From assembly GCA_009789175.1 (NCBI GenBank), contig CP046866.1, forward strand, positions 496,001 to 560,000: a stretch of 64,000 bases of DNA. Direction: 5' to 3'. How positions within the stretch are numbered: the stretch's first letter is position 1; the number at the start of each line of letters is the position of its first letter. The notes beneath the pieces are model-generated. The model was not told the origin of the DNA and searched no databases. It saw nothing but the letters and a program-made list of their open reading frames with translations. The translations under genes and the position numbers were made by a program. Of the stretch, positions 11,268 through 19,860 are shown piece after piece. The DNA is from Salinibaculum litoreum. Lineage in GTDB: Archaea > Halobacteriota > Halobacteria > Halobacteriales > Haloarculaceae.

Positions 11268-12848
11268 TTACTTGGAATCGAAGGCAGATGATCCGTCTTC
11301 GACCACACGATGAATCTGTTCGATTTTATCTAATTCGTGAGCCTTAGGCCAAGTGCGATAGTATTGTTTTGCATCATCTGACTCCTCACAATTGCGACAC
11401 CGGTATCGGTGCACCTGCCTGCCCTTGAGGGTAACCTGGCCGTCCTTGACGAGTGGTGCACCGCACTCATGAACCAGCTTTGCCGGTTTACTACCCTCTA
11501 CAACTGGGAATAGACCGTATTTCTCTAAGAGATCATCCAGATCTATCGTGTCTTCCTGTGTGGAATGGCGTTTGTCTTTTTCCTCAATGATTTCCTGCGC
11601 TCGGTGGAAGATATCCTCACTGACATCAACTTCTGCATCTTCGGCGGCTTTGAGGATGTTCAAGTCTGGCTCACTGAGGTTGTTCTCGTACGAGGTTTCC
11701 TTTATTTGCTCTTCTGGTATTCTAGGTCTCCCAATGTACACAGAGTTCTGCAGCAACGTTTTCACGTTATGACCATCAAGCACGTCTGGTCCATACTCCT
11801 CATCTATGTATCTCTCAGTTTTATTGTAGTTTTCACACTGAACGAATTTCCTGAAAAGGTCTCTGACTATCTGCTTTTCTTCAGGATTTACACTGAGCCA
11901 GTCATCCTCAGTTTCGGAGTATCCTAGTGGGACCTTCGTGTAATATGATTTCCACTTTTTGTCTTTGAGGAACTTCCGAATGCGTTCGTCGCTGGCTTTG
12001 GCCGTCCGAATCTGGTTTTGTACCTCTGCCATGAGCGACATCAATGTCGTGTGTAACAACCCCCTCATTTCTCCAACGTCCTTCTCACCAGCTGGAGTGA
12101 GGATGGTGACGCCACACTCAGACTGGAGTATATAAATGAAATAGAGAGTCTGCGGTGTGTTTCGACCAATTCTATCTATCTTTTCAACGAGTAGCAGGTC
12201 AATGTCTTCTTTGAGGCAAATGTCAAACACCTCTTGAATCCCATCACGCTCGAAGTTTGTCCCGGTCTCAGCTTTGTCAGTAATCGGTTCGTATGGGAGC
12301 TCAATCCCCTCTTGTTCCGCTTTCGTTTCGAGTTTCTGTATCTGTCCATTGATACTCCCTTTCTCAACATCGGTCTCAGTATCGTCACTGTCCTCGTTTT
12401 CAGTCTCATCGTTGGCAGTCTGACTTTCACTGCTGACACGAGCGTATATCAGGCCTTTAGGCCGGTCGTCTGTAGTGTCATAATCGTCTTTGTCCCGTTC
12501 CGTATCCGTCGTCTCTTCCTCTGAATCGTTTGAATCGTCGTCTGGCTCGTCAGATGAGGTTGGTTTCCCAACGTTTGGTTCGTCAGATGGCTGTTTTGGA
12601 GAGCTTTGATCATCAACGTACCTGTCGATCCCAACCTGTGTACCATCTGTCTGGAGGAGTAGCGCCGCCAAGATTAGTAGACCACGTATCTGATGTTTTA
12701 AGTTCTGGCCCAGAATTAAAGGCAAACCTGAGATACGCTGTCGCAAGGGCCAACGTATCTTAGGTTTACCTTTAGTGATGGGCCAAAACCAGGCTAACTT
12801 CTCAGTGGATTCCTCAGACTGGCCACAGATCGTGGCAGAACAACTCAT
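11268..12848 (-). CDS. Large serine recombinase with unusual N-terminal extension
   Basis: The 526-residue protein has a resolvase-type catalytic domain starting at GLIYARVSSESQ (nucleophile Ser near residue 139), then LLVEKIDRIGRN and an EMRGLLHTTLMSLMAEVQN-type long helix in pieces, a recombinase domain (GYSETEDDWLSVNPEE, LLQNSVYIGRPR) and a C-terminal zinc ribbon (HECGAPL ... CRNCEE). It should cut and rejoin DNA at paired sites. About 130 residues precede the catalytic domain: 70 basic/hydrophobic residues encoded by a dyad-rich stretch, then a very acidic linker. The start overlaps the stop of the upstream tyrosine recombinase (ATGA), so the two appear translationally coupled. Confidence 0.85.
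   Translation of the reverse strand: MSCSATICGQSEESTEKLAWFWPITKGKPKIRWPLRQRISGLPLILGQNLKHQIRGLLILAALLLQTDGTQVGIDRYVDDQSSPKQPSDEPNVGKPTSSDEPDDDSNDSEEETTDTERDKDDYDTTDDRPKGLIYARVSSESQTANDETENEDSDDTETDVEKGSINGQIQKLETKAEQEGIELPYEPITDKAETGTNFERDGIQEVFDICLKEDIDLLLVEKIDRIGRNTPQTLYFIYILQSECGVTILTPAGEKDVGEMRGLLHTTLMSLMAEVQNQIRTAKASDERIRKFLKDKKWKSYYTKVPLGYSETEDDWLSVNPEEKQIVRDLFRKFVQCENYNKTERYIDEEYGPDVLDGHNVKTLLQNSVYIGRPRIPEEQIKETSYENNLSEPDLNILKAAEDAEVDVSEDIFHRAQEIIEEKDKRHSTQEDTIDLDDLLEKYGLFPVVEGSKPAKLVHECGAPLVKDGQVTLKGRQVHRYRCRNCEESDDAKQYYRTWPKAHELDKIEQIHRVVEDGSSAFDSK
12718..12773. repeat. Inverted repeat inside the 5' end of the serine recombinase gene
   Basis: Two 20-bp arms (aaaggcaaacctgagatacg and cgtatcttaggtttaccttt) pair at 18 of 20 positions around a 16-nt loop. 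A third, direct copy of the core (cgtatctgatgtttta) lies at 12685-12700. A 13-bp palindrome (ttctggcccagaa) lies at 12703-12715. Repeated half-sites next to a recombinase gene suggest binding or crossover sites, but this is untested. Confidence 0.6.
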
Positions 12849-13966
12849 AGGAATCCACCTCCATCTTGGTTCTCGCGAAGTTCTTCGAGAAGTTTCTGTC
12901 TGACCTGTCTCTTTTCTTCTTCGTCACGCTCGTCGTAGTGCTTCTCAATAACTGGTTCGCTGACATCACATCGGCCGCTTATGACTTTGACTGATGCTCC
13001 CTGCCGAAGTTTCGACGAGATATAGCCGTGACGGAGAGCATAGGGAGGACAACTGGAAGGGCACTTGGACGCACTCCCTTGAGACTGTGCGGCGTCACAA
13101 GAATCGACGTCCCGACCGTGCGGACACTCTTTTGATAGGACGCAGGGCCTGCTGAAGCGATAGACATCTTTCCGTATGACCGATTGGGATAGCCGTCCCT
13201 GACTTGAGGTCAAGAAGGGTTCTCGGCCATTTTCTGTCACTATATCGATCCGACTATTCTCAATATAGTCTTGGAAAATCTGCGCGACATCTTCCGAGAC
13301 GTAGATTTCTGTCTCACCATCAGCCCCATTCTTGAGTGTCGTTTCATCGGGTCGATGTCGTAGATGTATGTATGGATCTTCGCGTTCCAACTTGAGGTCG
13401 CAAAGGTCGAGGCCATAGAGGCCACCCGGTCGTCGTCCGGTGTGGGCAAAGAAGGTCCAGATTACGTGAGATCGACTCGCGTATTCATACTTCTCAAGAT
13501 AATCAAGGATCTCCGTGACTCGGTCGGAGTCGATCTCGATGTCTCTAACTCCGTCTTTATTACCGAGTTCAGGAATATTGACTTTCTCACTGCTGCCCGA
13601 AGGAACACCTTCGATATCTTCCAGAAAGCTAAGGAAAGATCTGAATAGGTACATATCGTCACGCATCGTCTTATTCGAAAGTGGTTCGTCACAACCAACT
13701 GATTCTCGTCGACGGTACTTCGCGAAGTCGTTGATCGTTCGTCCATCCAGCTCATTCAGATTGGTGATGCCGCGGTCCTCACAGAAATCATCGAAGTGTT
13801 GCAGTTTTCTCCTATACTCCGAGCGAGTCTGGATGGTGAGTTCTGTTTCCCGGTACTCAAGGTACCGATCAATGGCTTCAGATGGACAAATAGGTTTGAG
13901 AGAATCACTGACTTCCTCCAGAAGTTCATCTAATTCCCCCGGAATTTCCCTCGTCGATAGAATCAT
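12845..13966 (-). CDS. Tyrosine recombinase/integrase (haloarchaeal type)
   Basis: This 373-residue integrase has an N-terminal SAM-like core-binding domain (about 30-135) and a catalytic domain with Arg I in HTGRRPGGLYGLDL and the terminal Tyr in EKHYDERDE. Before the second box lies a Cys-rich insertion (CVLSKECPHGRDVDSCD ... CPSSC) seen in many haloarchaeal integrases. The HxxR box reads YALRHG, so the usual first His is Tyr here; the interrupted integrase at 17059-19449 keeps HALRRG. Activity may be altered. It is the first gene of a two-recombinase unit, overlapping the serine recombinase by 4 bp. Confidence 0.85.
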   Translation of the reverse strand: MILSTREIPGELDELLEEVSDSLKPICPSEAIDRYLEYRETELTIQTRSEYRRKLQHFDDFCEDRGITNLNELDGRTINDFAKYRRRESVGCDEPLSNKTMRDDMYLFRSFLSFLEDIEGVPSGSSEKVNIPELGNKDGVRDIEIDSDRVTEILDYLEKYEYASRSHVIWTFFAHTGRRPGGLYGLDLCDLKLEREDPYIHLRHRPDETTLKNGADGETEIYVSEDVAQIFQDYIENSRIDIVTENGREPFLTSSQGRLSQSVIRKDVYRFSRPCVLSKECPHGRDVDSCDAAQSQGSASKCPSSCPPYALRHGYISSKLRQGASVKVISGRCDVSEPVIEKHYDERDEEEKRQVRQKLLEELRENQDGGGFL

Positions 13967-14456
13967 TGGAACAACACCTCAACAATCATACTAACCTTGC
14001 TGACCGAGCCCGATCGAGTCGAGCTAGAAGTACTTGCTAACTGTGCGACTTCTTGGTCTAGGTACGTACTTCTTACGTACATTCCGCCTAACTCGATAGA
14101 GAAAAACTAAGATGAGCGAATATGTGGAGTAAGAGCTTACTATTAGACCATGTCTTTTTATTTTATACGAGAATGCGACTCAGAAGAATATCTGATTAAA
14201 GTACTGCGCCGTACAGCGGTTTTATTCGGTATGTATATATACTGTTAAATGGGAAGATCCAAAAATAGCGAGACAGGCTAAGAAAATACTAGTATTGTCT
14301 GGCGATTAACCTACTCTACTTATATACTAAATAGACCGAATATAATCATGACTTTCGAGGGTATCGCGACATTTTCACAGAAGATCGGTTCCTATTGCGG
14401 TTTTCTGTCGTTATTTATATGTGGCTGTTTTACAAAGATGATTCCAACCTCGGTCT
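13967..14456. other. AT-rich divergent promoter region between recombinase unit and hypothetical gene
   Basis: About 490 bp is conspicuously AT-rich. It holds several TATA-like stretches (for example around 14235 and 14315-14330) and a near-direct repetition of acgtac-containing sequence around 14060-14080 (tacgtacttcttacgtacat). I see no convincing gene. The repeated tacgtac motif upstream of the tyrosine recombinase could be an operator. Confidence 0.4.
14414..14420 (+). promoter_or_regulatory. Candidate TATA box upstream of the 298-aa hypothetical gene
   Basis: A tttatat element is centred 40 bp before ATG 14457, predicting a short leader of about 15 nt. This supports the ATG at 14457 rather than alternative upstream frames. 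Confidence 0.4.
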
Positions 14457-15353
14457 ATGCCAACGAACTACCTCTCAACAGGGGAAACAAACGACGTCAA
14501 ACTTGCCGCAGGAGCTTCTCTTACCGAGCGAGTTCCTGCTACCATGTTCCCGCGAGAGAGTGGGCAAATACCCTCTTGGGAAGTTGCGGCGGATTTGTTT
14601 GTCAGCGAGCGCAGGGATAAGAACCAGGCGAATCTGAGATTCACCGATACATGGACGAATTCTGTCTGGCACCGGCTATACGAGGCTCACAAAGAGGCCT
14701 GCTTTGACGAGTGTACGAACTTCGCACTGCTCGAGTTTTCGGGTAGCTTTCTCTTTGAAGACTCTGACCAGCCGATTCCCCCTCTCAACTATTTTAGTCT
14801 ACTCCAGAAATCGAAAGCTGCTCGAAAGAAGCGCCTAGATCGAGTACTCCGAGAGTGGGGTGCTTCTTCTCACCGGATACGAGTGATAGGTTCCGATCCA
14901 AGAGTGAAGAGCGAGTTGAGCGAGCCATTACCCTACTATAATTACGATGGGCAGTTCGATCACTATCTCCGGTCACAGGACCACTCGATACTGGGCTATC
15001 CGCGACAATTTCTGGGTCTGTATCTGTCTGAAGACGTGCCAGCACAGGAGTTGTACAAGGTCGTTGAATCACACCAGAATAACTGTCCAATTGCGACGAC
15101 CGGGGAGATGATCAATGGGAGTCCAATCAACGAGAGTGTCGTCCGAAACTCCGTCTGGAAATACGATGGGCCACCACTCCAAGCCAAAGACGATCAGAGC
15201 CAAAACGTTGTAAAGATGTTAGCGCGACGGATTCCAACCCTCGCGGAAAAGATCGACAGTATTGATGAAATCCCTCTCCGAAGACAGAAGACTGCAACCG
15301 TGATCGAAGCAGGGAACTGGCAAGCTTGTCGGAAAAGCCGGGTAGAGGTGTAA
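14457..15353 (+). CDS. Hypothetical protein (298 aa) of the mobile segment
   Basis: I do not recognise this 298-residue soluble protein. It has no signal peptide, membrane helix or obvious metal motif. Visible features are a helical basic patch (LQKSKAARKKRLDRVLREWG, about 120-139), a tyrosine-rich stretch (PLPYYNYDGQFDHYL), and GYPRQFLGLYLSEDVPAQELYKV. The basic helix and its place beside two recombinases suggest DNA-related work such as replication or partitioning of a mobile element, but that is only context. Codon use is more AT-rich than in the core genes. It appears monocistronic. Confidence 0.6.
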   Translation: MPTNYLSTGETNDVKLAAGASLTERVPATMFPRESGQIPSWEVAADLFVSERRDKNQANLRFTDTWTNSVWHRLYEAHKEACFDECTNFALLEFSGSFLFEDSDQPIPPLNYFSLLQKSKAARKKRLDRVLREWGASSHRIRVIGSDPRVKSELSEPLPYYNYDGQFDHYLRSQDHSILGYPRQFLGLYLSEDVPAQELYKVVESHQNNCPIATTGEMINGSPINESVVRNSVWKYDGPPLQAKDDQSQNVVKMLARRIPTLAEKIDSIDEIPLRRQKTATVIEAGNWQACRKSRVEV

Positions 15354-15513
15354 ATACCTGAGTTTTAGCCATCTGAATGCTTCTAGTGACGGTAGGTGAT
15401 TACGCTGCCGGGCTCAACAATAGACGATCCAGTGCATCCTTGTATCTTATATTTTGTATTGAATTTTAAGTATTGGCCGCTATAGAGTCTACTCGTAAGA
15501 GGGAAGAATTCAG

Positions 15514-15798
15514 ATGTGCGCACAATATGAAGACCACGAGTCAGTTATGATTTTGGAGCCAGAGGAAGAGGGTGACTCTCTCAAAAAAATCGTCAGGACG
15601 ACCAGAACAGAAGATGGGGAAACAGTGGAGTACGTGTCACTCAAATCGGGTCATATTGAATCGACTGAAAATATGGAAGGAGAAAAAGTTCTAGTTCAGC
15701 GAATATCGGATTCCACGAGTCTCGGCTCACCAGAGTACATTGATGAACTCGCTGAGGGGCTTCTGGAGCTTAAAGAAAAAATCGACAACAATAGCTGA
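15514..15798 (+). CDS. Hypothetical acidic protein (94 aa)
   Basis: A 94-residue acidic protein (MCAQYEDHE ... LKEKIDNNS). The middle contains alternating charged and beta-prone residues (KKIVRTTRTEDGETVEYVSL, then GEKVLVQRIS), suggesting a small beta sheet, and it ends in a helix (IDELAEGLLELKEKI). It lies 160 bp downstream of the 298-residue gene on the same strand. No family recognised. Confidence 0.55.
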   Translation: MCAQYEDHESVMILEPEEEGDSLKKIVRTTRTEDGETVEYVSLKSGHIESTENMEGEKVLVQRISDSTSLGSPEYIDELAEGLLELKEKIDNNS

Positions 15799-16237
15799 TT
15801 TCATAGAGGCCACAAATTGTGGTCAGAAGGAGTCATAGCAATGGACGAAACCACGCATGAACTCTGGTGGTTCGTAGTCTCGTGTTCTCCCCATCTTTAC
15901 CAGGGCGAACAAGTCGAACTCTTCGAGAAACTCAAACAATAGACTATCTGTCTGTCAAGCGTCTCTCTGGACTGGTTATTCACTCACAGACTTCGTCCTC
16001 AAAGTATTTCGATTCGGCAAATCCGTTTTCGGAAAGGTGTGAGGCTGTCTTATCACTCATGTAGAATTGTGTTTCATGTTCTCCTGGAGTCCCGGTCAGC
16101 CCCCCTTCCGATGTGTGATATGACCCGTCCTTGAACCTGCCAACAACGTTGTGTAGTAGCTAAGAGTCTGTCATAGAAACACTCCCACGGTGTTGTTTCA
16201 TCGACATTTGTTTGAACCATCCGGTTAGTAGGCGTGC
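15799..16237. other. Gap with two possible tiny ORFs
   Basis: This stretch of about 440 bp holds two convergent short frames with natural-looking composition: a 33-codon ORF at 15841-15942 on the plus strand (opening MDETTHELWWFVVS) and a 26-codon ORF at 15980-16060 on the minus strand (opening MSDKTASHLSENGF). Neither has a recognisable family. They may be remnants of truncated genes or real small proteins. The rest shows no signal. Confidence 0.3.
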
Positions 16238-16858
16238 TTACTGGCTATCACCAGCGAGCGCTCTTCGGATTTGCCGAGTTTCGTCGACTGTTGGCATCGT
16301 AATACGGAATGTCGGGTTGTTAATGAACGCGTCGGCATTTTCGAGCGTGGTTGCGAGACTGGTTGTCATCGTCGCTGCAGACCGGCGCTCGCCGTCAACG
16401 ACCGTATACAAGCACCAGCCGGGGTCCTCGGGGTTTTGCTGCCAGCGGCAGTTCTGGATTCCTTCAGCGGTGAAGCCCTTCTCGATGAGGGTGATACGGT
16501 ACTCTCTGGCTGCGGATTCGGTGAGTGTCACACGTACGTAGGGCCGCGAATTTTGTGGATTCTGGACTGATGAAATCTCCGTGATGTCCTCTTGGGTAAC
16601 GAGCCTTGTGTTCCGGTATTCAGTACCGTTCGCAGTCTGTACTGGATAGCCAGCAACGATAGAGACAGTCTCGATATCATTGTCGGTCCCCGGTTCATCA
16701 CTGTTAGAGGACGTCTGGGTACCAGTAGACTCGGTTGGAGTCTCATCAGTTTCCTCAGCGTCTCGATCATTATTACCGGAACAACCAGCCACGCCCGCAA
16801 GGCCGACAGTACCGACTGCTGCCAGATACTCCCGGCGTGAGAAATCATTTCGATACAT
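16238..16858 (-). CDS. Tat-exported lipoprotein with SecD-head-like domain
   Basis: The 206-residue product opens with a twin-arginine signal (SRREYLAAVGTVGLAGVAGC) containing a lipobox ending in Cys. A Thr/Ser/Asp-rich linker follows, typical of haloarchaeal surface lipoproteins. The folded part (about 65-200) includes RPYVRVTLTESAAREYR, similar to the extracellular P1-head domains of SecD-type proteins (VxVxLTxxAAxxF). It should be anchored outside the cell. Two cysteines (QNCRW, GWCLY) could form a disulfide. The gene stands alone, and its role is unknown. Confidence 0.7.
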   Translation of the reverse strand: MYRNDFSRREYLAAVGTVGLAGVAGCSGNNDRDAEETDETPTESTGTQTSSNSDEPGTDNDIETVSIVAGYPVQTANGTEYRNTRLVTQEDITEISSVQNPQNSRPYVRVTLTESAAREYRITLIEKGFTAEGIQNCRWQQNPEDPGWCLYTVVDGERRSAATMTTSLATTLENADAFINNPTFRITMPTVDETRQIRRALAGDSQ

Positions 16859-17688
16859 GGGTCGTGTATCAGAAAAGAATGAAATAAATCCAATGATACT
16901 GTTTCGGGAGTCTTTGCTCTCTTGGTGTCGACGATCCCATCACTGTACCCTGGTTCCTTTTCGTCCCTCCAACAGTGGCTGTAGTGATGAGTAAGCCCTC
17001 TGTATCGAGCACTCACAGATGACTGGTACAGAGTTGGGAACGAGGCTATGACACGCTATCAGAGGGTATCAAGATATTGCCGGCGTTGCTCCATTTTCTC
17101 CTTCTCAGTGCGGTTATCGTAGTGTTTTTGGAGTATCTCCCGCGAGACGTTCGCTCTGTCACCCACTGCCTGGACTGGCCAATCTTCTGATAATGCAGCA
17201 GTTATACCACCCCGGCGGAGTGCGTGCGGACTCACTGAAGATGGACACTCCCATGGAACACGATTCTGCATCGCATCGCACTCCTCGATTTCGCGGCCAT
17301 GTGGACACTCGCCGGTTACGACACAGGATCGCGTATACCGATAGCAATCCCGTCGGAGCGTCGTCTTGGCCGCGCGACCTTGAGGTGTTGTTATCAAGGG
17401 CTCCCGACCATATTCGTCGGTGACAGCTGATCGGCGTTGCTCCAACCAAGCATCCAAAACGTCACAGACGTCCCCAGACAACGCGACGAACCGTTCTCCC
17501 TTGTCAGCGTTTTTTAGCGGCGTGTCAGTCTCCGGTCGGTGTACCAGATTGATCGACTGGTCCGTCCGGTTGTAGTCTGAACAATCCAAGGCGTGGACTG
17601 CCCCCAAGCGCATCATCGTATACCACATCAACGTCAACGCCACATGAGGACGGGTCGCATACTCGTACTTCCGGAGATAATCCAGTAT

Positions 17689-19063
17689 CAGTCGATCACA
17701 TCGGGTTAGAGGAAGTGTCTGCTTTGGGAGGATGTGCAACAACCCGAAGCAGACAGCGAAATAGAGGAAGAGCACCTGCTTAATTTTGTCGTCAACAGCC
17801 TCGACGAAGAGCTTGCGATAGACCTCGGTGATGACGTCAAGGTCACGACAGAGACGTTGTACGAGGTCCTCGCCGGCGCCAGCGCCGGCGGGACCTCAAT
17901 CAACCACGTCTGCGAAACGACCGGCGACTCGCCACACGCCAATACCGTCCGGGGACATCTCACCGAGCAGTTTGAGCTTGACTCGGTTGAGGCAGTTGGG
18001 GACACGCTCCTGCAGCGAGATGCGCTTGCGACACTTCCAGATCGACCGGTGGAGGTCTGTGCAGACCTCCACCTCGATCCCTACTACGGCGACGAAGACG
18101 AGACAGAGGCGCTGTACTTCTCGCAGGCGAAACGAGGAACCACAACGTTTCATGCGTACGCGACGCTGTACGTACGAGTACGCAACAAACGATACACGCT
18201 GGCGGTGCGCCAGCTCGTCGCTGGCGACACCACCAGCGATGTCCTCGCTGAGTTTCTCGAACTGCTCGACGGCCTTGACCTCAGCGTCAAGGCCGTCTAC
18301 CTTGATCGTGGATTCTACAACAGCACCTGTCTCGGACTGCTGTACGCCCACAACTACGCCTATGCAATGCCGATTGTCAAGTGGGGCGAGACGATTCAAA
18401 ACGAACTCAACAGGGGCTGGAGCCGCGAGATCGAGCACGATCTCGCCGGCGAGGTAACGTTCCCTGTGTTCATCGATTGTGTGTACCAGCAAGGGCGGTA
18501 CGATGAACACGGAGTGGCGCGTCACGGCTACGCCGCTGACGCGCCGTTCATCGACACACCACGAGATGCTCGAGAGCACTACAGCAAGCGTTTCGGCATC
18601 GAGTCAAGCTACCGATTAGCCAAGCAGAGCCTCGCGTTCACCAGTTCTCAAGACGCTGGCCTGCGGCTAGTGATGTTTGTCGTGAGTCTGTTGCTGCAGA
18701 ACAGCTGGCGGTATCTGCATTGGAGGTACGTGGCGGCGCCCCGCCGCGGGGGGCGCCGCCTCTGGAGATGGCCGTTCGCGGAGTTTTGTGAGATGGTGTT
18801 GCGGGCCGCTTGGACAGCGCTTGGTGTGCGTAGAGCAGTCCCAGCGAACCAGTCACTCGACGACCGGTTCTTCCGGTAGCTGTCCACCGATCCGGACAGC
18901 GGTCGTGAGTGGCGACACTGTCGCGTCGGCGGCGATCCGCCGCCGACAGCGACGGTCCATGCCGAAGATCCCGCTCACTAGCGCTTCGAAGACGCTCCAC
19001 GACCAGTTCAATCTGATTCACCGCCATCAGACGAGGTTACGCGGCTGTCGATGTGATCGACTG
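17689..19063 (+). mobile_element. ISH3-family insertion sequence, copy B (1375 bp)
   Basis: This copy has the same 15-bp inverted ends and length as copy A. It is flanked by a perfect 5-bp target duplication, agtat at 17684-17688 and 19064-19068, in line with the 5-bp duplications known for the ISH3 family. It is a simple insertion into the integrase gene and shows what an undisturbed copy looks like in this genome. Confidence 0.93.
17734..18879 (+). CDS. ISH3-family DDE transposase (copy B)
   Basis: Identical in sequence to the transposase of copy A (381 residues, GTG start). The candidate acids in DLHLDPYYGDE, YLDRGFYN and GIESSYRLAK are intact, so it is expected to be functional. With copy A it brackets 6.8 kb carrying both recombinase genes in direct orientation, so recombination between the two could delete that segment. 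Confidence 0.9.
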   Translation: MQQPEADSEIEEEHLLNFVVNSLDEELAIDLGDDVKVTTETLYEVLAGASAGGTSINHVCETTGDSPHANTVRGHLTEQFELDSVEAVGDTLLQRDALATLPDRPVEVCADLHLDPYYGDEDETEALYFSQAKRGTTTFHAYATLYVRVRNKRYTLAVRQLVAGDTTSDVLAEFLELLDGLDLSVKAVYLDRGFYNSTCLGLLYAHNYAYAMPIVKWGETIQNELNRGWSREIEHDLAGEVTFPVFIDCVYQQGRYDEHGVARHGYAADAPFIDTPRDAREHYSKRFGIESSYRLAKQSLAFTSSQDAGLRLVMFVVSLLLQNSWRYLHWRYVAAPRRGGRRLWRWPFAEFCEMVLRAAWTALGVRRAVPANQSLDDRFFR

Positions 19064-19551
19064 AGTATTGTCTTGGCACGCTCGGAGTCGAGCATTACGT
19101 CCCGAACGTTGTCGCCGTCAGTCAGCGTTGGCGAGAGCACCTTCGTATGCAGATCTCGTTCGACCGCGTCCATAGATTCGGCCCAATTGATGAACACGCG
19201 AATCGTGTCCATCTGGGTTTTCTCCGTGGCTGGTGCGAGATCGCCATCCATCCTCCGCCAGATACGGTATTCGTGCATCTGGCGGCCCGTCAGTTCGTTC
19301 ATGTTGTCTATCTCTTGCTCTTCACACCATCGGAGAAAGTGTCCGAGGCGGGAGCGATGCGAGTTGATCGTTGCTTCAGTGACGCTGCTTTCGCGGTCGG
19401 TCAGATACAATTCAAGCGCGCGTTCAGGCTCGAGTGGTTCCAGACTCATTGGGTGTTCCTACACGAACACCAGAAAGCGCCAAATCCTCATCCCCGTGAA
19501 TTTGAGTTGTTCACGGCCCAAAGGTCGATTCGTTCGCACAGTTGCCGAAAG

Positions 19552-19804
19552 CCCGGCACGCCCGTGCAATGCGAGTCGCGACTGAAACGAGCGACTCGAA
19601 AAGCGAACGAGGAACGAAGTGACTCGTGAGCAGGAGGAGCGAAGCGACGACTGAACCGGAACCGGGATTCGAACTACGCGAGACTCACTGCGTTCGTCTC
19701 GCCATCGAGTTCGAATCCCGGCACGCCCGCTCGCTCACTCCGTTCGCTCGCGGGCGTCCCGTAGTTCGCAAACGTCCCGCGTTTGCTCACTCCCGGCACG
19801 CCCG
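19552..19804. repeat. tRNA-3'-end-like repeats and hairpin at element boundary (att scar candidate)
   Basis: The 13-mer cccggcacgcccg occurs three times (19552-19564, 19717-19729, 19792-19804). The middle copy is preceded by gttcgaat, so together they resemble a tRNA T-loop plus acceptor strand (TTCGAATC then CCGG-CACGCCC-G). The 14-mer agttcgaatcccgg at 19708-19721 is matched by its exact complement at 19662-19675, with gcgagac/gtctcgc pairing inside, forming a long hairpin. No complete tRNA can be folded around these pieces. Adjacent to an integrase, they look like repeated attachment-site scars. Confidence 0.55.
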
Positions 19805-19860
19805 CTCATCTAGTTTGTACATTCACTCGAATACTACCTTCCGAAAATCGTCCGTCTCAT

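Larger units (their letters stand above)
17059..19449 (-). pseudogene. Tyrosine recombinase/integrase split by ISH3 copy B
   Basis: The 5' part (19064-19449) begins MSLEPLEPERALELYL and reaches DSERAKTIL; the 3' part (17059-17688) resumes ILDYLRKYEYATRPH. Removing the IS and one copy of the 5-bp duplication restores an exact frame of 337 codons including the stop. The rebuilt 336-residue integrase has the core-binding domain, a box-I Arg in YTMMRLGAVHALDC, the Cys-rich CPHGREIEECD ... CPSSVSP insertion, HALRRGG and the terminal Tyr in QKHYDNRTEK. It parallels the intact integrase at 12845-13966. Its start lies about 100 bp from tRNA-3'-end-like repeats, suggesting it once integrated this segment there. 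It should now be inactive. Confidence 0.9.

Noticed and set aside
14348-14637. Two short plus-strand frames overlapping the start of the 298-aa gene
   Set aside because: They end inside that gene and lack any recognisable feature; the longer frame has a TATA at proper distance.
9557-19063. Copies A and B as a composite transposon carrying the recombinases
   Set aside because: The outer flanks of the A-B pair do not share a target duplication, so movement as one unit is not supported.
19662-19804. Complete tRNA gene
   Set aside because: Only T-arm and acceptor-like pieces are found; no D-arm, anticodon arm or matching 5' acceptor strand could be placed.
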